54,314 bases of DNA. Origin: Mycobacterium sp. (lineage in GTDB: Bacteria; Actinomycetota; Actinomycetes; Mycobacteriales; Mycobacteriaceae). The notes beneath the pieces were generated by a model that worked only from the letters and a program-made list of their open reading frames with translations, made no database searches and was not told the DNA's origin. Positions 1 through 7,894 of this stretch are shown piece after piece. Within the stretch, counting starts at the first letter, position 1. Each line of letters begins with the position of its first letter. The position numbers were made by a program, and so were the translations under genes. The stretch lies in the NCBI GenBank assembly GCA_003987775.1, contig RXJD01000081.1, positions 41,878 through 96,191 of the forward strand, written 5' to 3'.

Positions 1-2
1 GC

Positions 3-125
3 GGCTACGGATCACCAAAGCCGAAGCCAACACCGGACCAGGGCAAGCCCTACACCGCGCACATGCGAGTGACCAAGGTCGACAGAGAGCAGATGTTGTT
101 CGACGTCAATTCCCGGCCGAGCTAG
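3..125 (+). CDS. C-terminal fragment of an unidentified protein (5' end outside window)
   Basis: An open frame enters from the left edge and ends at TAG 123-125, giving about 40 residues. The visible part starts with a proline/lysine-rich linker and ends in a mixed polar segment, RVTKVDREQMLFDVNSRPS, that looks like a real beta-strand-containing C-terminus. I do not recognise the family. It converges with the nitronate monooxygenase gene and overlaps its 3' end by 20 bp (106-125). Confidence 0.5.
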   Translation, partial: GYGSPKPKPTPDQGKPYTAHMRVTKVDREQMLFDVNSRPS

Positions 126-1056
126 GCAGCCGATCGGCAGTGGCGGCCAACACCTGCCGGCACCCCGCCCACATTCGGTCAATGATGTCGGCGGCCGGCG
201 GAAGATCGTCGATGCGCCCGGCGACCTGACCGGTGTTCGCGACACTGGCGTCCATATCGCCGTCGAAGTAAAGCCGTTGCACCCGCTGCAGTGCTGCGCC
301 TCCGGCCTCGAATGATCCGGCGCTATCGAGCTTTTCGGCGGCAGGCGTCCGAATCACGCGCATCATCCGCCTGCCGTCCAGAGGCAGCAGCACCGTGGAC
401 GTCTCGTCGGCACTGACCACCGCCTGCTTGAGGTTGCCGTGCACCGGGGAGTCCGCCGAAGCCAGCAGTCGGGTTCCCATCTGCACACCGTCGGCGCCGA
501 GTACCAACGCGGCAGCCATCGATCGGGCGTCACAGATACCACCCGCCGCCACGATCGGCACGTCGACATGTGCTGCCACCAAGGGCAATAAGACCATCGT
601 CGAGGCGCCGAAGCGATTCTTGAAGCCGCCCCCCTCCACACCTTCGACCACCAGGCCGTCCACGCCGGCGTCCACGGCCTTCCTCGCCGCCGCCAGCGTG
701 CCGACCACGTGGAACACGGTGATGCCAGCGTCATGCAGGCGGGTGGTGAACAGCGACGGGTCACCGGCCGACGTCGTGACAAAACGAATATTGTTGTCCG
801 CCAGGAGATCGACGACCGCCGGGTCGCGATTGAACAGCAACGCGATGTTGGCTCCGACGGGCCGGTCGGTGAGTTCGCCCACCCGCTGCACGTCGGCACG
901 ACCCTGTTCGGACGTGGTTTCGATAATTCCCAGCGCCCCGGCATTGGACACCGCCGCCGCCAGTTGAGCGCCGGCGATGTAGGTCATGGGCGCTTGAACG
1001 ATCGGGATGTCAATGCCCGCCAGCGCGCATAACCGGTTGGTCTGATCAATCGGCAT
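106..1056 (-). CDS. Nitronate monooxygenase / 2-nitropropane dioxygenase family flavoprotein
   Basis: This 316-residue TIM-barrel flavoprotein belongs to the NMO/NPD family, which uses FMN to oxidise alkyl nitronates; several paralogues of unknown substrate exist in mycobacteria. Supporting motifs are the N-terminal PIVQAPM segment, the glycine-rich EGVEGGG FMN loop, the phosphate-binding VAAGGI strand and the following LGADGVQMGTRLLAS segment. Length is normal for the family. The ATG is preceded by a good GGAGG ribosome site. The gene overlaps the upstream NYN-domain gene by 11 bp, so the two are probably co-translated. The true substrate cannot be told from sequence. Confidence 0.85.
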   Translation of the reverse strand: MPIDQTNRLCALAGIDIPIVQAPMTYIAGAQLAAAVSNAGALGIIETTSEQGRADVQRVGELTDRPVGANIALLFNRDPAVVDLLADNNIRFVTTSAGDPSLFTTRLHDAGITVFHVVGTLAAARKAVDAGVDGLVVEGVEGGGFKNRFGASTMVLLPLVAAHVDVPIVAAGGICDARSMAAALVLGADGVQMGTRLLASADSPVHGNLKQAVVSADETSTVLLPLDGRRMMRVIRTPAAEKLDSAGSFEAGGAALQRVQRLYFDGDMDASVANTGQVAGRIDDLPPAADIIDRMWAGCRQVLAATADRLPSSAGN

Positions 1057-1450
1057 GGGGCCCTCCGCGTTTGACGTTGCGCGGGTCGATCAGGTCACGG
1101 AAACCTTCGGCGCGGGTCACCGACGCACCGAGGCTGCGCACCCGCTCGCTCAGCACCCTGTCTGATGTCACGACCCGGATTTCGCTGGGCCGTGGGTCGG
1201 CCCGGACCAACCGGACGATCTCGTCATCGGCCGAATTCGCCGCCGCCCGAGGCGCATACGTCACCTCGATCAGTGACGACCGGATCGCCGTCGACGGCGG
1301 GCGCTCGAACACTACCGTGACCGGCTCACGCTGAGCGTCGGCCCAGCTGTCAAGCCGGTCCGCCAACACCACCATGGCGCGCTGACGATCCTTCCACCAG
1401 CCATCCGGGCGACTACCGATGACATTCATTCCGTCGACGATCCACCGCAC
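1046..1450 (-). CDS. NYN-domain (PIN-like, YacP-type) putative RNA-binding/nuclease protein
   Basis: The 134-residue product opens with WIVDGMNVIGSRPDGWW, the first acidic motif of NYN/YacP (DUF901) proteins, which share the PIN nuclease fold. Other acidic positions expected for metal binding are the SADDEIV segment and VVTSDRVL near residue 95, followed by the RSLGA motif typical of the fold. The likely role is RNA processing or turnover in the cytoplasm (family knowledge). The start is GTG at 1450, with TACCGT 5 nt upstream that could be a -10 box of a leaderless transcript. It overlaps the nitronate monooxygenase start by 11 bp. Confidence 0.75.
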   Translation of the reverse strand: MRWIVDGMNVIGSRPDGWWKDRQRAMVVLADRLDSWADAQREPVTVVFERPPSTAIRSSLIEVTYAPRAAANSADDEIVRLVRADPRPSEIRVVTSDRVLSERVRSLGASVTRAEGFRDLIDPRNVKRGGPHAD

Positions 1451-1470
1451 ACCTCACGGTACGACCATGC

Positions 1471-1728
1471 TCAGAACCAGCGACGTCTGCGGGTGGTCCT
1501 GCTGTAATTTCGGGCACTCTCTTCCAGAGCTCCCAGCGCGTTGATGATTTCCAGTTGCGACAGAATCATCAGCCCGTTCAGCTGCTTGAGCCGCTCCGGG
1601 TTGGCGGCAATCGACTCCTCATCGTCGACATAGATGAGCAGAAAGTCCCGCAGCGCCTGACTGCCCTTCATCCGCTCGGGGACCTTCATCTGCCGCAGGA
1701 CAGTGGCCATCTCGGGCTCGTCGGTCAC
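1471..1728 (-). CDS. Conserved-looking small hypothetical protein
   Basis: This is an 85-residue, mostly helical, charged protein beginning MTDEPEMATVLRQMKVPERM and ending in a basic RTTRRRRWF tail. There is no signal peptide or membrane segment. The GTG start is supported by an AGGAG ribosome site 8 nt upstream. It lies 20 bp upstream of the NYN-domain gene on the same strand, so it may lead a three-gene operon with that gene and the nitronate monooxygenase. I do not recognise the family. Confidence 0.6.
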   Translation of the reverse strand: MTDEPEMATVLRQMKVPERMKGSQALRDFLLIYVDDEESIAANPERLKQLNGLMILSQLEIINALGALEESARNYSRTTRRRRWF

Positions 1729-1788
1729 AACAGCGCTCCTTCACGTCGAGTGTCACGCGTTAGCGTAGATGCCTCGACAGCGTGAAAG

Positions 1789-2439
1789 TCAGAGCAGCCG
1801 CTCGCGGGCCTGCTCGTCCTCGCCCTCGTGTTGGCGATCTTCTTGCTCGTCGGCAGGCGCGGTGGCCGACGCCAGGCTTGCTTTCGAGGCGCCACCGGAC
1901 GCCCCGGCGCCGCTCATCCCGCTGCCCAGCGGGGCCGCACCGCTCATCGCCGACGAACCGGCGTTGGCAACCGCGGATGTTGTCCCTGGCGACGCCGCCT
2001 CAGCTGCGAAACCCGCTACCAGGGGATTGCTCGCCGCGGCGCCGAGTTGGCTCTGCAATGCGGCGGCACCTAGTCCGCCCCCGCTGAGGCTGGACCCGCT
2101 GGCCGCCCCGAACCGCGACATGGTGGCCGTACTGAACGCCAACGCGCCTGCCGCGGAATCGTCGGATTCGCCATACATCCTGGCGATGTCGGTCAACGCG
2201 CTGCCAGCGCGCATCAGTTCTTCCTGAGCAGCAGTATTCTGCGCGAGCATGGTCGCGGCCTCCTGCGCAAAGGCCATCACCGCCTGCATCGAGACTTCTT
2301 CGCCGCCAGCAGGTATCAGGCCGGTCAACACCGACATGGCCGCCGTCGAAGCGGCGCTGATGCCCTGGCTACCGATGTCGACCAATTGCGAACCGATGTC
2401 ACCGGCGGCCGGATCATGGGACATGGAATCCATTGCCAT
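1789..2439 (-). CDS. PE-like protein with long Ala/Gly/Ser C-terminal extension (no PPE partner)
   Basis: The first ~95 residues resemble a PE domain: MAMDSMSHDPAAGDIG, the mid-domain PAGGEEVSMQAVMAFAQEAA segment, then AAQEELMRAG and a terminal YGESD matching the YxxxD/E type VII secretion motif. After that comes ~110 residues of Ala/Gly/Ser-rich sequence and an acidic/basic tail. The start at 2439 is chosen because AGGAG (on + strand CTCCT 2450-2454) lies 10 nt upstream; an in-frame ATG further upstream lacks such a site. The product is expected to be exported by an ESX system, normally as a heterodimer with a PPE, but no PPE is adjacent. It is paralogous to the divergent gene at 2758. Confidence 0.7.
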   Translation of the reverse strand: MAMDSMSHDPAAGDIGSQLVDIGSQGISAASTAAMSVLTGLIPAGGEEVSMQAVMAFAQEAATMLAQNTAAQEELMRAGSALTDIARMYGESDDSAAGALAFSTATMSRFGAASGSSLSGGGLGAAALQSQLGAAASNPLVAGFAAEAASPGTTSAVANAGSSAMSGAAPLGSGMSGAGASGGASKASLASATAPADEQEDRQHEGEDEQARERLL

Positions 2440-2757
2440 CTGCGTGCTGCTCCTGTGTTTGTGCGCGGCCACTACGGCGAGCGTGCCGGTCCGGCCGCGC
2501 TGGACAACAACTCAATTCTAAGGTCCCCGCAGGGGGCCCCGAAGCACTTTCTGCTGCGCCGGAACCGGCCCTGAGCACAATGCGCAAAACTACGAAATCG
2601 TCGCTTACTCCGACTATCGCCCACAACCGCGACATGGCTTCCACCGCGCCCTAACTTCGATTCCAACAAGTGAGGCGTCTGCCACGCGGGAACGCATTGT
2701 CCGTCAATTTTCGCATCGCGGGGAAAATCCGGCTTTGCAGAGATGAGGAGTACACGA
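2440..2757. other. Intergenic region between two divergent PE-like genes
   Basis: This 318-bp stretch separates the two divergent PE-like genes. It holds the ribosome sites of both (CTCCT 2450-2454 for the minus gene, GAGGAG 2745-2750 for the plus gene) and must contain both promoters, but I could not define -10/-35 boxes with confidence. No credible gene is visible. Positions 2571-2590 share 19 of 20 bases with 6912-6931 near another divergent promoter region. Confidence 0.5.
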
Positions 2758-3093
2758 ATGGAACCCATGACATTCGATCCGGTCGTCGGCGACATCGGTG
2801 CGCAGGTGGTACAACTCGGCATCAGCAGCCTCGAGGCCGGCGAGCACGCACAACTGTCCATCACCGGCCTGGCGCCCGCCGGCGCCGACGAGGTATCGAT
2901 GCAGGCAGTGACTGCTTTCCATGAGGACGCCGCAGCATTGCTGCAGGTGCACCGAGCCGCCCAGGAAGAACTGGTGCGCACCGGTACGACCTTCACGCAG
3001 ATTTCGCAGACCTACACCGATGCCGACCGGTCAGCCGCTGACGCCGTCATTCTCAGCGCGCTGCCGATGTCGAATCCGTGGGCCAGCGAATAA
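2758..3093 (+). CDS. Short PE-like protein (PE domain only)
   Basis: The 111-residue product is essentially a bare PE domain. It starts MEPMTFDPVVGDIGAQVV, has the PAGADEVSMQAVTAFHEDAA core and AAQEELVRTG, and carries YTDAD, a YxxxD/E secretion motif, near residue 90. The start at 2758 is preferred over the ATG at 2743 because GAGGAG at 2745-2750 lies 7 nt upstream. It is clearly related to the divergent PE-like gene at 1789-2439 in the same segments, but lacks its long tail. The acyltransferase gene follows after 33 bp on the same strand, so the two are probably co-transcribed. No PPE partner is adjacent. Confidence 0.75.
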   Translation: MEPMTFDPVVGDIGAQVVQLGISSLEAGEHAQLSITGLAPAGADEVSMQAVTAFHEDAAALLQVHRAAQEELVRTGTTFTQISQTYTDADRSAADAVILSALPMSNPWASE

Positions 3094-3126
3094 ATTACCG
3101 CTATTTCCACTAATTAGGAGTCAGAA

Positions 3127-4500
3127 ATGCGCGCCCACGACAATTCCCACCGCCACGTCGACAATGTCATCGATTTGGCCGACCAGGCCATGTTCCTGGG
3201 CGAAAAGGCCACCGGAGCCACCGGCCTGCTGCAGTGCGCCTGGGTTTACCACCGCGCGATCGACCTCGACGGCCTGCGGACGTTTTATGGCCACCTGCGG
3301 CAGGGACGGCTGCGGCGCAGCATCGAGCGCTCACCATTGCCGTTCGGCCGCCACCGGTGGGTGACCCCGCAACGTTGGTCCGACGTCGAGATCGTCGCGA
3401 CGCCGCGACCGCGCGCGGAGTTCGATGCCTGGCTCGTCGAGCAGGCGCACACTCCGCTGGACGCGGAGCATGGGCCGCCGTGGCACCTTGCGGTGCTCCC
3501 GTTCACCGAAGGAGGCGCCGGGGTGAGTCTGGTGCTGTCGCATTGCCTGGCTGACGGACTGGGGCTGTGCGAGGCGTTGGTGGACGCCGCTTCGGGACAC
3601 GACGACGCGATCCGCTGGCCCGCGGCCCGGTCGCGCCGGCGCTCGAAAGTGCTGCGGAAAGACCTTCGTCAGACGATGCGCGATATGCCGGCTACCGGCC
3701 GCGCCGCCCGCGCCGTTGCCCGGTTGGCCTGGCGGGAACGCGGCGCCGCCGCGTCGGCGTCGTCGACCCGGCGGGCCGCCAGGGATGAACTGGTTGCGAT
3801 GCCGATGACGACGGTTTTCCTCGACGGCAGAGAGTGGGACTCGCGCGCGCACGCACTCGGTGGCACCAGCAACACATTGTTCGCCGCGGTCGCGGCCCGG
3901 TTGGGTCAGCGGGTGGGCCGGGTGGCGGCAGACGGCTCGCTTGTGCTGGCCATGCCTGTCAACGAGCGCATTCCCGGCGATACCCGCGCCAACGCGGTGA
4001 CCAACGCCGACATCACCATCCCGCGCGTACCGGATCCGACCGACCTTCGTGAGATCCGGGGGACCATCAAGGATGCGCTGACCCGCCACAAGGAGGCTCC
4101 CAATGAGCGGTGGGACCTGATGCCGCTGGTGCCCTTCCTGCCAAAGCGAATGGTCAGAAAGTTGGTCGGGATCGCTGCCGGCACGCCGAGCACCGTCGTC
4201 ACGTCCAACGTCGGCACCATCGACCCTGCGGTGACGCGGGCCGACGGCACACCAGCCGACTGTTTCGCGGTGATGTCGCTGTTTCCCGGGGTGACGACGT
4301 CGATGATGCACAGCACCGGAGGACGGTTGGCGCTGGCTTCCGGACGCGTGCAAGGCCGCATGTTCATCTCCGTCCTTGCTTATCAGCCGGACCGCTTCAA
4401 TTCGGATGACGTTCTGCGGCAGGACCTTCTGAGCACGCTGGGGGAGTTCGGATTGGCCGCCACCTGCGGCTGGTCACATCCGGTCGACGAAGCCGCCTAA
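3127..4500 (+). CDS. Condensation-fold acyltransferase (PapA/WS-DGAT-like)
   Basis: This 457-residue protein contains SHCLADG at about residues 138-144, the HxxxDG catalytic motif of the CoA-dependent/condensation acyltransferase superfamily (PapA proteins, wax ester synthases, NRPS condensation domains). Downstream segments such as VLAMPVNERIPGDTRANAVTN and the late TVVTSNVGTID fit the second half of that fold. It would transfer an acyl group onto a hydroxyl or amine acceptor, probably in cell-envelope lipid synthesis (inference). AGGAG 3116-3120 precedes the ATG by 6 nt. It follows the PE-like gene at 2758 and ends in a 4-bp convergent overlap with the response regulator gene. No PKS, FadD or MmpL gene lies nearby, so the acceptor is unknown. 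Confidence 0.7.
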   Translation: MRAHDNSHRHVDNVIDLADQAMFLGEKATGATGLLQCAWVYHRAIDLDGLRTFYGHLRQGRLRRSIERSPLPFGRHRWVTPQRWSDVEIVATPRPRAEFDAWLVEQAHTPLDAEHGPPWHLAVLPFTEGGAGVSLVLSHCLADGLGLCEALVDAASGHDDAIRWPAARSRRRSKVLRKDLRQTMRDMPATGRAARAVARLAWRERGAAASASSTRRAARDELVAMPMTTVFLDGREWDSRAHALGGTSNTLFAAVAARLGQRVGRVAADGSLVLAMPVNERIPGDTRANAVTNADITIPRVPDPTDLREIRGTIKDALTRHKEAPNERWDLMPLVPFLPKRMVRKLVGIAAGTPSTVVTSNVGTIDPAVTRADGTPADCFAVMSLFPGVTTSMMHSTGGRLALASGRVQGRMFISVLAYQPDRFNSDDVLRQDLLSTLGEFGLAATCGWSHPVDEAA

Positions 4501-5204
4501 CGGCCGCGTGCCGTGTCGGTCGATCCGCGCGGGGAGCGCGCGGATCGATTGGCGGCCGCGAACTCCTGTTCCGGTCGGCCCGTCGTCCCGTATCGCAAGC
4601 CCACACTCACCTCCCCGGTGGTGGCCAGCGCGGCCAGATACCGTTGCGCCGTCGCTCGCGAAATACCGATCGCGCCGGCTACCTCTGCGGCGGACATCGG
4701 CGCCTCGGACGAGTGCAAGGCTTGCAGCACAAGCTTTTTCGTCGGCGATGCCACCGTGGTGGCCGACTGAACCGGAACGACCTTGGGCCGCAGCGCATCC
4801 AGCGCCGAGTCCACGTCGGCGGCGCTCAGGTTCGGACTGGACAGGATCTTGCGGTAACGCGCGTAGCCGGACAGCCGCGCGGCCAGTTCAGTCGTCGCGA
4901 AGGGCTTGACCAGATAACTCACCGCGCCCGCCGCCATCGCCGAGCGGACGGTGTCGGCCTCCGTGGCCGCCGTGAGAACCATGCTGTCGCTGCGTAGTTC
5001 GCGAATGAAATCAATGCCGGAGCCGTCGGGCAGGTAGACATCGACCAGTGCGAGGTCGACGGGAGCGGCGCGTCGGGCGGCGGCCAGGGTGTTAGCGGTG
5101 GCGGCCACAACGAAACCAGGCATCGCATCGACGATTCCGGCATGCATGTTGGCGACCCGGAAGTCGTCGTCGACCACCAGCACGGTCAGGTCTGTTCCGC
5201 CCAC
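4497..5204 (-). CDS. CitB/DcuR-type response regulator
   Basis: The 235-residue product has a receiver domain with the acidic VVDDD pocket (residues 11-14), phospho-acceptor Asp at about 55 in LVDVYLPDG and Lys at about 100 in YLVKPF. A C-terminal helix-turn-helix follows (AEVAGAIGISRATAQRYL), as in the CitB/DpiA/DcuR family. Its GTG start lies inside the 3' end of the sensor kinase gene (19-bp overlap) behind GAGGAGG, so kinase and regulator are translationally coupled. The regulated genes are probably for carboxylate uptake or use, as in relatives, but no transporter is present next to it. Confidence 0.85.
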   Translation of the reverse strand: MGGTDLTVLVVDDDFRVANMHAGIVDAMPGFVVAATANTLAAARRAAPVDLALVDVYLPDGSGIDFIRELRSDSMVLTAATEADTVRSAMAAGAVSYLVKPFATTELAARLSGYARYRKILSSPNLSAADVDSALDALRPKVVPVQSATTVASPTKKLVLQALHSSEAPMSAAEVAGAIGISRATAQRYLAALATTGEVSVGLRYGTTGRPEQEFAAANRSARSPRGSTDTARGR

Positions 5205-6889
5205 TGCTCCTCCTCAGTCATCACACCCGGCAGGCGGGCGATGAACTCTGCACCCACCAGCCCCGCCGGGGCGGCCGGGTCACCCGGACTGGACAACCGA
5301 AGTTCACCGCCGAGAGAGCGGCTGATCTGGCGTGACAACGCGAGCCCGATGCCGCGGCCACCAGGTATTCCGGAGTCGGGCTTGGTCGTTGTGCCCTCGG
5401 TGAACATCTTCTCGACGAAGTCGGGTGCGACGCCGTCACCACTGTCGGCCACCGTGACATGCAGGGTCGAGCCCTCCTGCACGAGTTCGATTTCCACTTC
5501 CTTGACCGGGTTCTCACTCATCCGGGCGGCGTCGATCGCATTGTCGAGCAGATTGCCTACCACGGTAGTGACATCCACGGGAAGCTCGAGCCGTCCTGAC
5601 ACCCAGGTGTTTTCGCCGATCCTGAGCGTCACGCCCGCTTCCCGGGCGGCCGCGGCCTTGGCACCGAGGAATGCCTGCAGGTGATTGTCGCGGATGGAAT
5701 CGATGCCGGGAATTGCCGAACCGAGCGGACCGGATCCGAGCAACTCTTCCAGGTATTGGAGTCCCTCCTCGACATGGCCGGTGTGCAACAGCCCGTTCAG
5801 CAGATGGAGCCGGTTGGCGAACTCATGACGCTGCGCGCGCAGCGCCGTGCTCATCACCTGCACGGCATCGAGTTGCCGGGTCAGTGACTCGACATCGGTC
5901 CGGTCACGCACCACCAGTACGGTGCCCAGCGGCCGGCCGTCACGCTGCACTTTGCGGGCGGAGACCACCACGATGCGCTGTCCGATGGTGGCCAGAGTCG
6001 GTGCCGAGTCGGCGGCGTGGAACACATCGAGAACACGTGGTGTCAAACCGATTTCGTCGATTCGGCCGCCCAGCTCGGTACCGATCTCGAGTAACCGGCA
6101 GGCTTCGTCGTTGACGAAGGTGATGCTGCCGGTTTCGTCCGCCGCCAGCACACCCTCGCCGATGCCGTGCAGCACGGCAGCCTGCGTGCGGACCAGTTCG
6201 GCCATCTCGGCCGGTCGCAGGCCGAGCGTCATTCCCCGCCAGCGCCGGGCCAGCGCCACCGAGCCGACCACGCCGATCAGCAGCGCCGCGCCGCCCAGCG
6301 GGGCCAGCACCCGGAGATTCCTGGAGAACTGTTCGTCGAACTCCTTGGTGGATATGCCGACGCTGACCATGCCCAGCACCCGGTTCGTCCCCGGTTCGAC
6401 CACGGGCACCTTGGCCACGATGGACCGTCCCAGAGTGCCCGACTGATGAACGACTTCTTCGTGTCCGCTGAGGGCTTTCGAGGGATCGGTGCTCACCCGC
6501 AGGCCCAGCTCGGCGCGGCGGGGGTGCGCGAGCCTGATGCCCTGCGCGTTGGTGATGACGACGAACAACACATGAGTGCGTTGCTCTACCCGGGTGGCCA
6601 CGGACTGCAGCGGCCCCGTAGCAAGCTCATTGGTCAGGGCCGGCGGTGCGGTCACGGTCGGGGTCAACGAGACATCCTCGTAGCGGCCGATGTTGTTCAG
6701 CACGGTCGGGGAGGACGCCACGACGCGTGCGATATCCATTGCGTGCACGCCGTATTGCAGGTCCAGACGGTGGCGGTTGAACTCAGCGAACAGCCCGAAC
6801 GCCACGATCAGCGTCAGCGTGACGACGACCAGTTGCAGCAGAAGAATCCGGCTGGCGAGCCGCAGGTCGATGCGACCCCTGGTGGCCAT
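5186..6889 (-). CDS. CitA/DcuS-type membrane sensor histidine kinase
   Basis: The 567-residue product has TM1 at about 12-34, an extracytoplasmic PAS/PDC-type sensor domain at about 40-190, TM2 at about 193-215, and a cytoplasmic PAS domain at about 235-330. The SpoOB-type alpha-helical domain carries the phospho-acceptor His355 in RAQRHEFANRLH. The HATPase domain has N box NLLDNAID (446-453), DSGDG and GRGIGLAL. This order is that of the citrate/C4-dicarboxylate sensors CitA and DcuS. I chose ATG 6889; longer versions would run into the divergent epimerase gene. It is coupled to the response regulator at 4497-5204. The ligand is unknown. Confidence 0.85.
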   Translation of the reverse strand: MATRGRIDLRLASRILLLQLVVVTLTLIVAFGLFAEFNRHRLDLQYGVHAMDIARVVASSPTVLNNIGRYEDVSLTPTVTAPPALTNELATGPLQSVATRVEQRTHVLFVVITNAQGIRLAHPRRAELGLRVSTDPSKALSGHEEVVHQSGTLGRSIVAKVPVVEPGTNRVLGMVSVGISTKEFDEQFSRNLRVLAPLGGAALLIGVVGSVALARRWRGMTLGLRPAEMAELVRTQAAVLHGIGEGVLAADETGSITFVNDEACRLLEIGTELGGRIDEIGLTPRVLDVFHAADSAPTLATIGQRIVVVSARKVQRDGRPLGTVLVVRDRTDVESLTRQLDAVQVMSTALRAQRHEFANRLHLLNGLLHTGHVEEGLQYLEELLGSGPLGSAIPGIDSIRDNHLQAFLGAKAAAAREAGVTLRIGENTWVSGRLELPVDVTTVVGNLLDNAIDAARMSENPVKEVEIELVQEGSTLHVTVADSGDGVAPDFVEKMFTEGTTTKPDSGIPGGRGIGLALSRQISRSLGGELRLSSPGDPAAPAGLVGAEFIARLPGVMTEEEQWAEQT

Positions 6890-6967
6890 GCCGGGCACCC
6901 TATCACGCCATCTGAGCAGAATGCGCAAAACCGATGGACTCATGTGCCGGATGATCGGGCCCACCGC

Positions 6968-6979
6968 TACCATCGGCCC
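6968..6979 (+). promoter_or_regulatory. Putative leaderless promoter -10 box for the epimerase gene
   Basis: TACCAT (6968-6973) fits the mycobacterial TANNNT -10 consensus and is followed by exactly 6 nt before the ATG at 6980, so transcription would start at the A of the start codon. No Shine-Dalgarno sequence is seen upstream. Confidence 0.5.
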
Positions 6980-7885
6980 ATGCGCGACTCGAAGATCCTG
7001 ATCACCGGCGTCACCGGACAGGTTGCCACACCCGTTGCCATCGCCTTGGCGGCCGATAACGACGTCTGGGGAGTGGCCCGCTTCACCGACGCGGCCGCGC
7101 GCAGCACCCTCGAGCAAGCAGGCGTGCACTGCGAGACGGTCAACCTGGCCGCCGGGGATTTCAACGGCCTGCCGTCAGACTTCGACTACGTCCTGAACCT
7201 CGCGGTCGCCAAGAGCGGCAAGTGGGACAAGGATCTGGCAGCCAATGCCGACGCCGTCGGCCTGCTGATGGCGCACTGCCGCGGCGCACAGGCCTTTCTG
7301 CACTGCTCCTCAGCTGCCGTCTACGACCCACCCGACGACGAAATCCGTTCGGAGAGTGCGGCGCTGGGCGACAACCACAAGCCGCTGTTCCCCACCTACT
7401 CGATCTCGAAGATCGCGGGGGAGGCGGTCGCGCGTTCGATGTCACGCGCCCTGGGCCTGCCGACGACGATCGCCCGGCTGAACGTTCCCTACGGCGACAA
7501 CGGGGGGTGGATGTTCTACCACATGGAGATGATGCTGGCCGGTATCCCGATCCCGGTGCCCGCGGGCCAACCGGCTCGCTACAACCCGATCCATCAGGAC
7601 GACATCATCGCGACCATCCCCAAACTGCTTGAGGCAGCATCAGTCCCGGCGACCACCGTCAACTGGGCAGGCGATCAGATCGTCAGCATTCAGGAATGGT
7701 GCGCCTTCCTCGGTACGCTGATCGGCCGTGAACCGGTCTTCGACGAAAGCCCGCAAGCGCTGCGCGGCAACCCCGTCGATGTGAGCAGACTTCATGAGCT
7801 CATCGGCTCCGGCAGCTCGGTCGACTGGCAGGATGGGCTGCGCCGGATGGCGGCCAAGTTCCACCCCGAACTGGTCAGCGCCTGA
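6980..7885 (+). CDS. NAD(P)-dependent epimerase/dehydratase (extended SDR)
   Basis: The 301-residue product starts with an N-terminal Rossmann motif, ILITGVTGQVATPVA (GxxGxxA). It has a serine-rich catalytic strand HCSSAAVYD and the YSISK (YxxxK) dyad at about 139-143 of extended short-chain dehydrogenases. Length matches NAD-dependent epimerase/dehydratases acting on nucleotide sugars or similar substrates. The substrate is not evident. It is divergent from the sensor kinase gene, and its start fits a leaderless transcript. It ends 9 bp before the convergent SDR gene. Confidence 0.75.
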   Translation: MRDSKILITGVTGQVATPVAIALAADNDVWGVARFTDAAARSTLEQAGVHCETVNLAAGDFNGLPSDFDYVLNLAVAKSGKWDKDLAANADAVGLLMAHCRGAQAFLHCSSAAVYDPPDDEIRSESAALGDNHKPLFPTYSISKIAGEAVARSMSRALGLPTTIARLNVPYGDNGGWMFYHMEMMLAGIPIPVPAGQPARYNPIHQDDIIATIPKLLEAASVPATTVNWAGDQIVSIQEWCAFLGTLIGREPVFDESPQALRGNPVDVSRLHELIGSGSSVDWQDGLRRMAAKFHPELVSA

Positions 7886-7894
7886 CCTCAGTTT

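Noticed and set aside
6890-7129. 80-residue N-terminal extension of the sensor kinase
   Set aside because: Would overlap the divergent epimerase start; sequence does not fit a membrane kinase N-terminus, which begins well at 6889.
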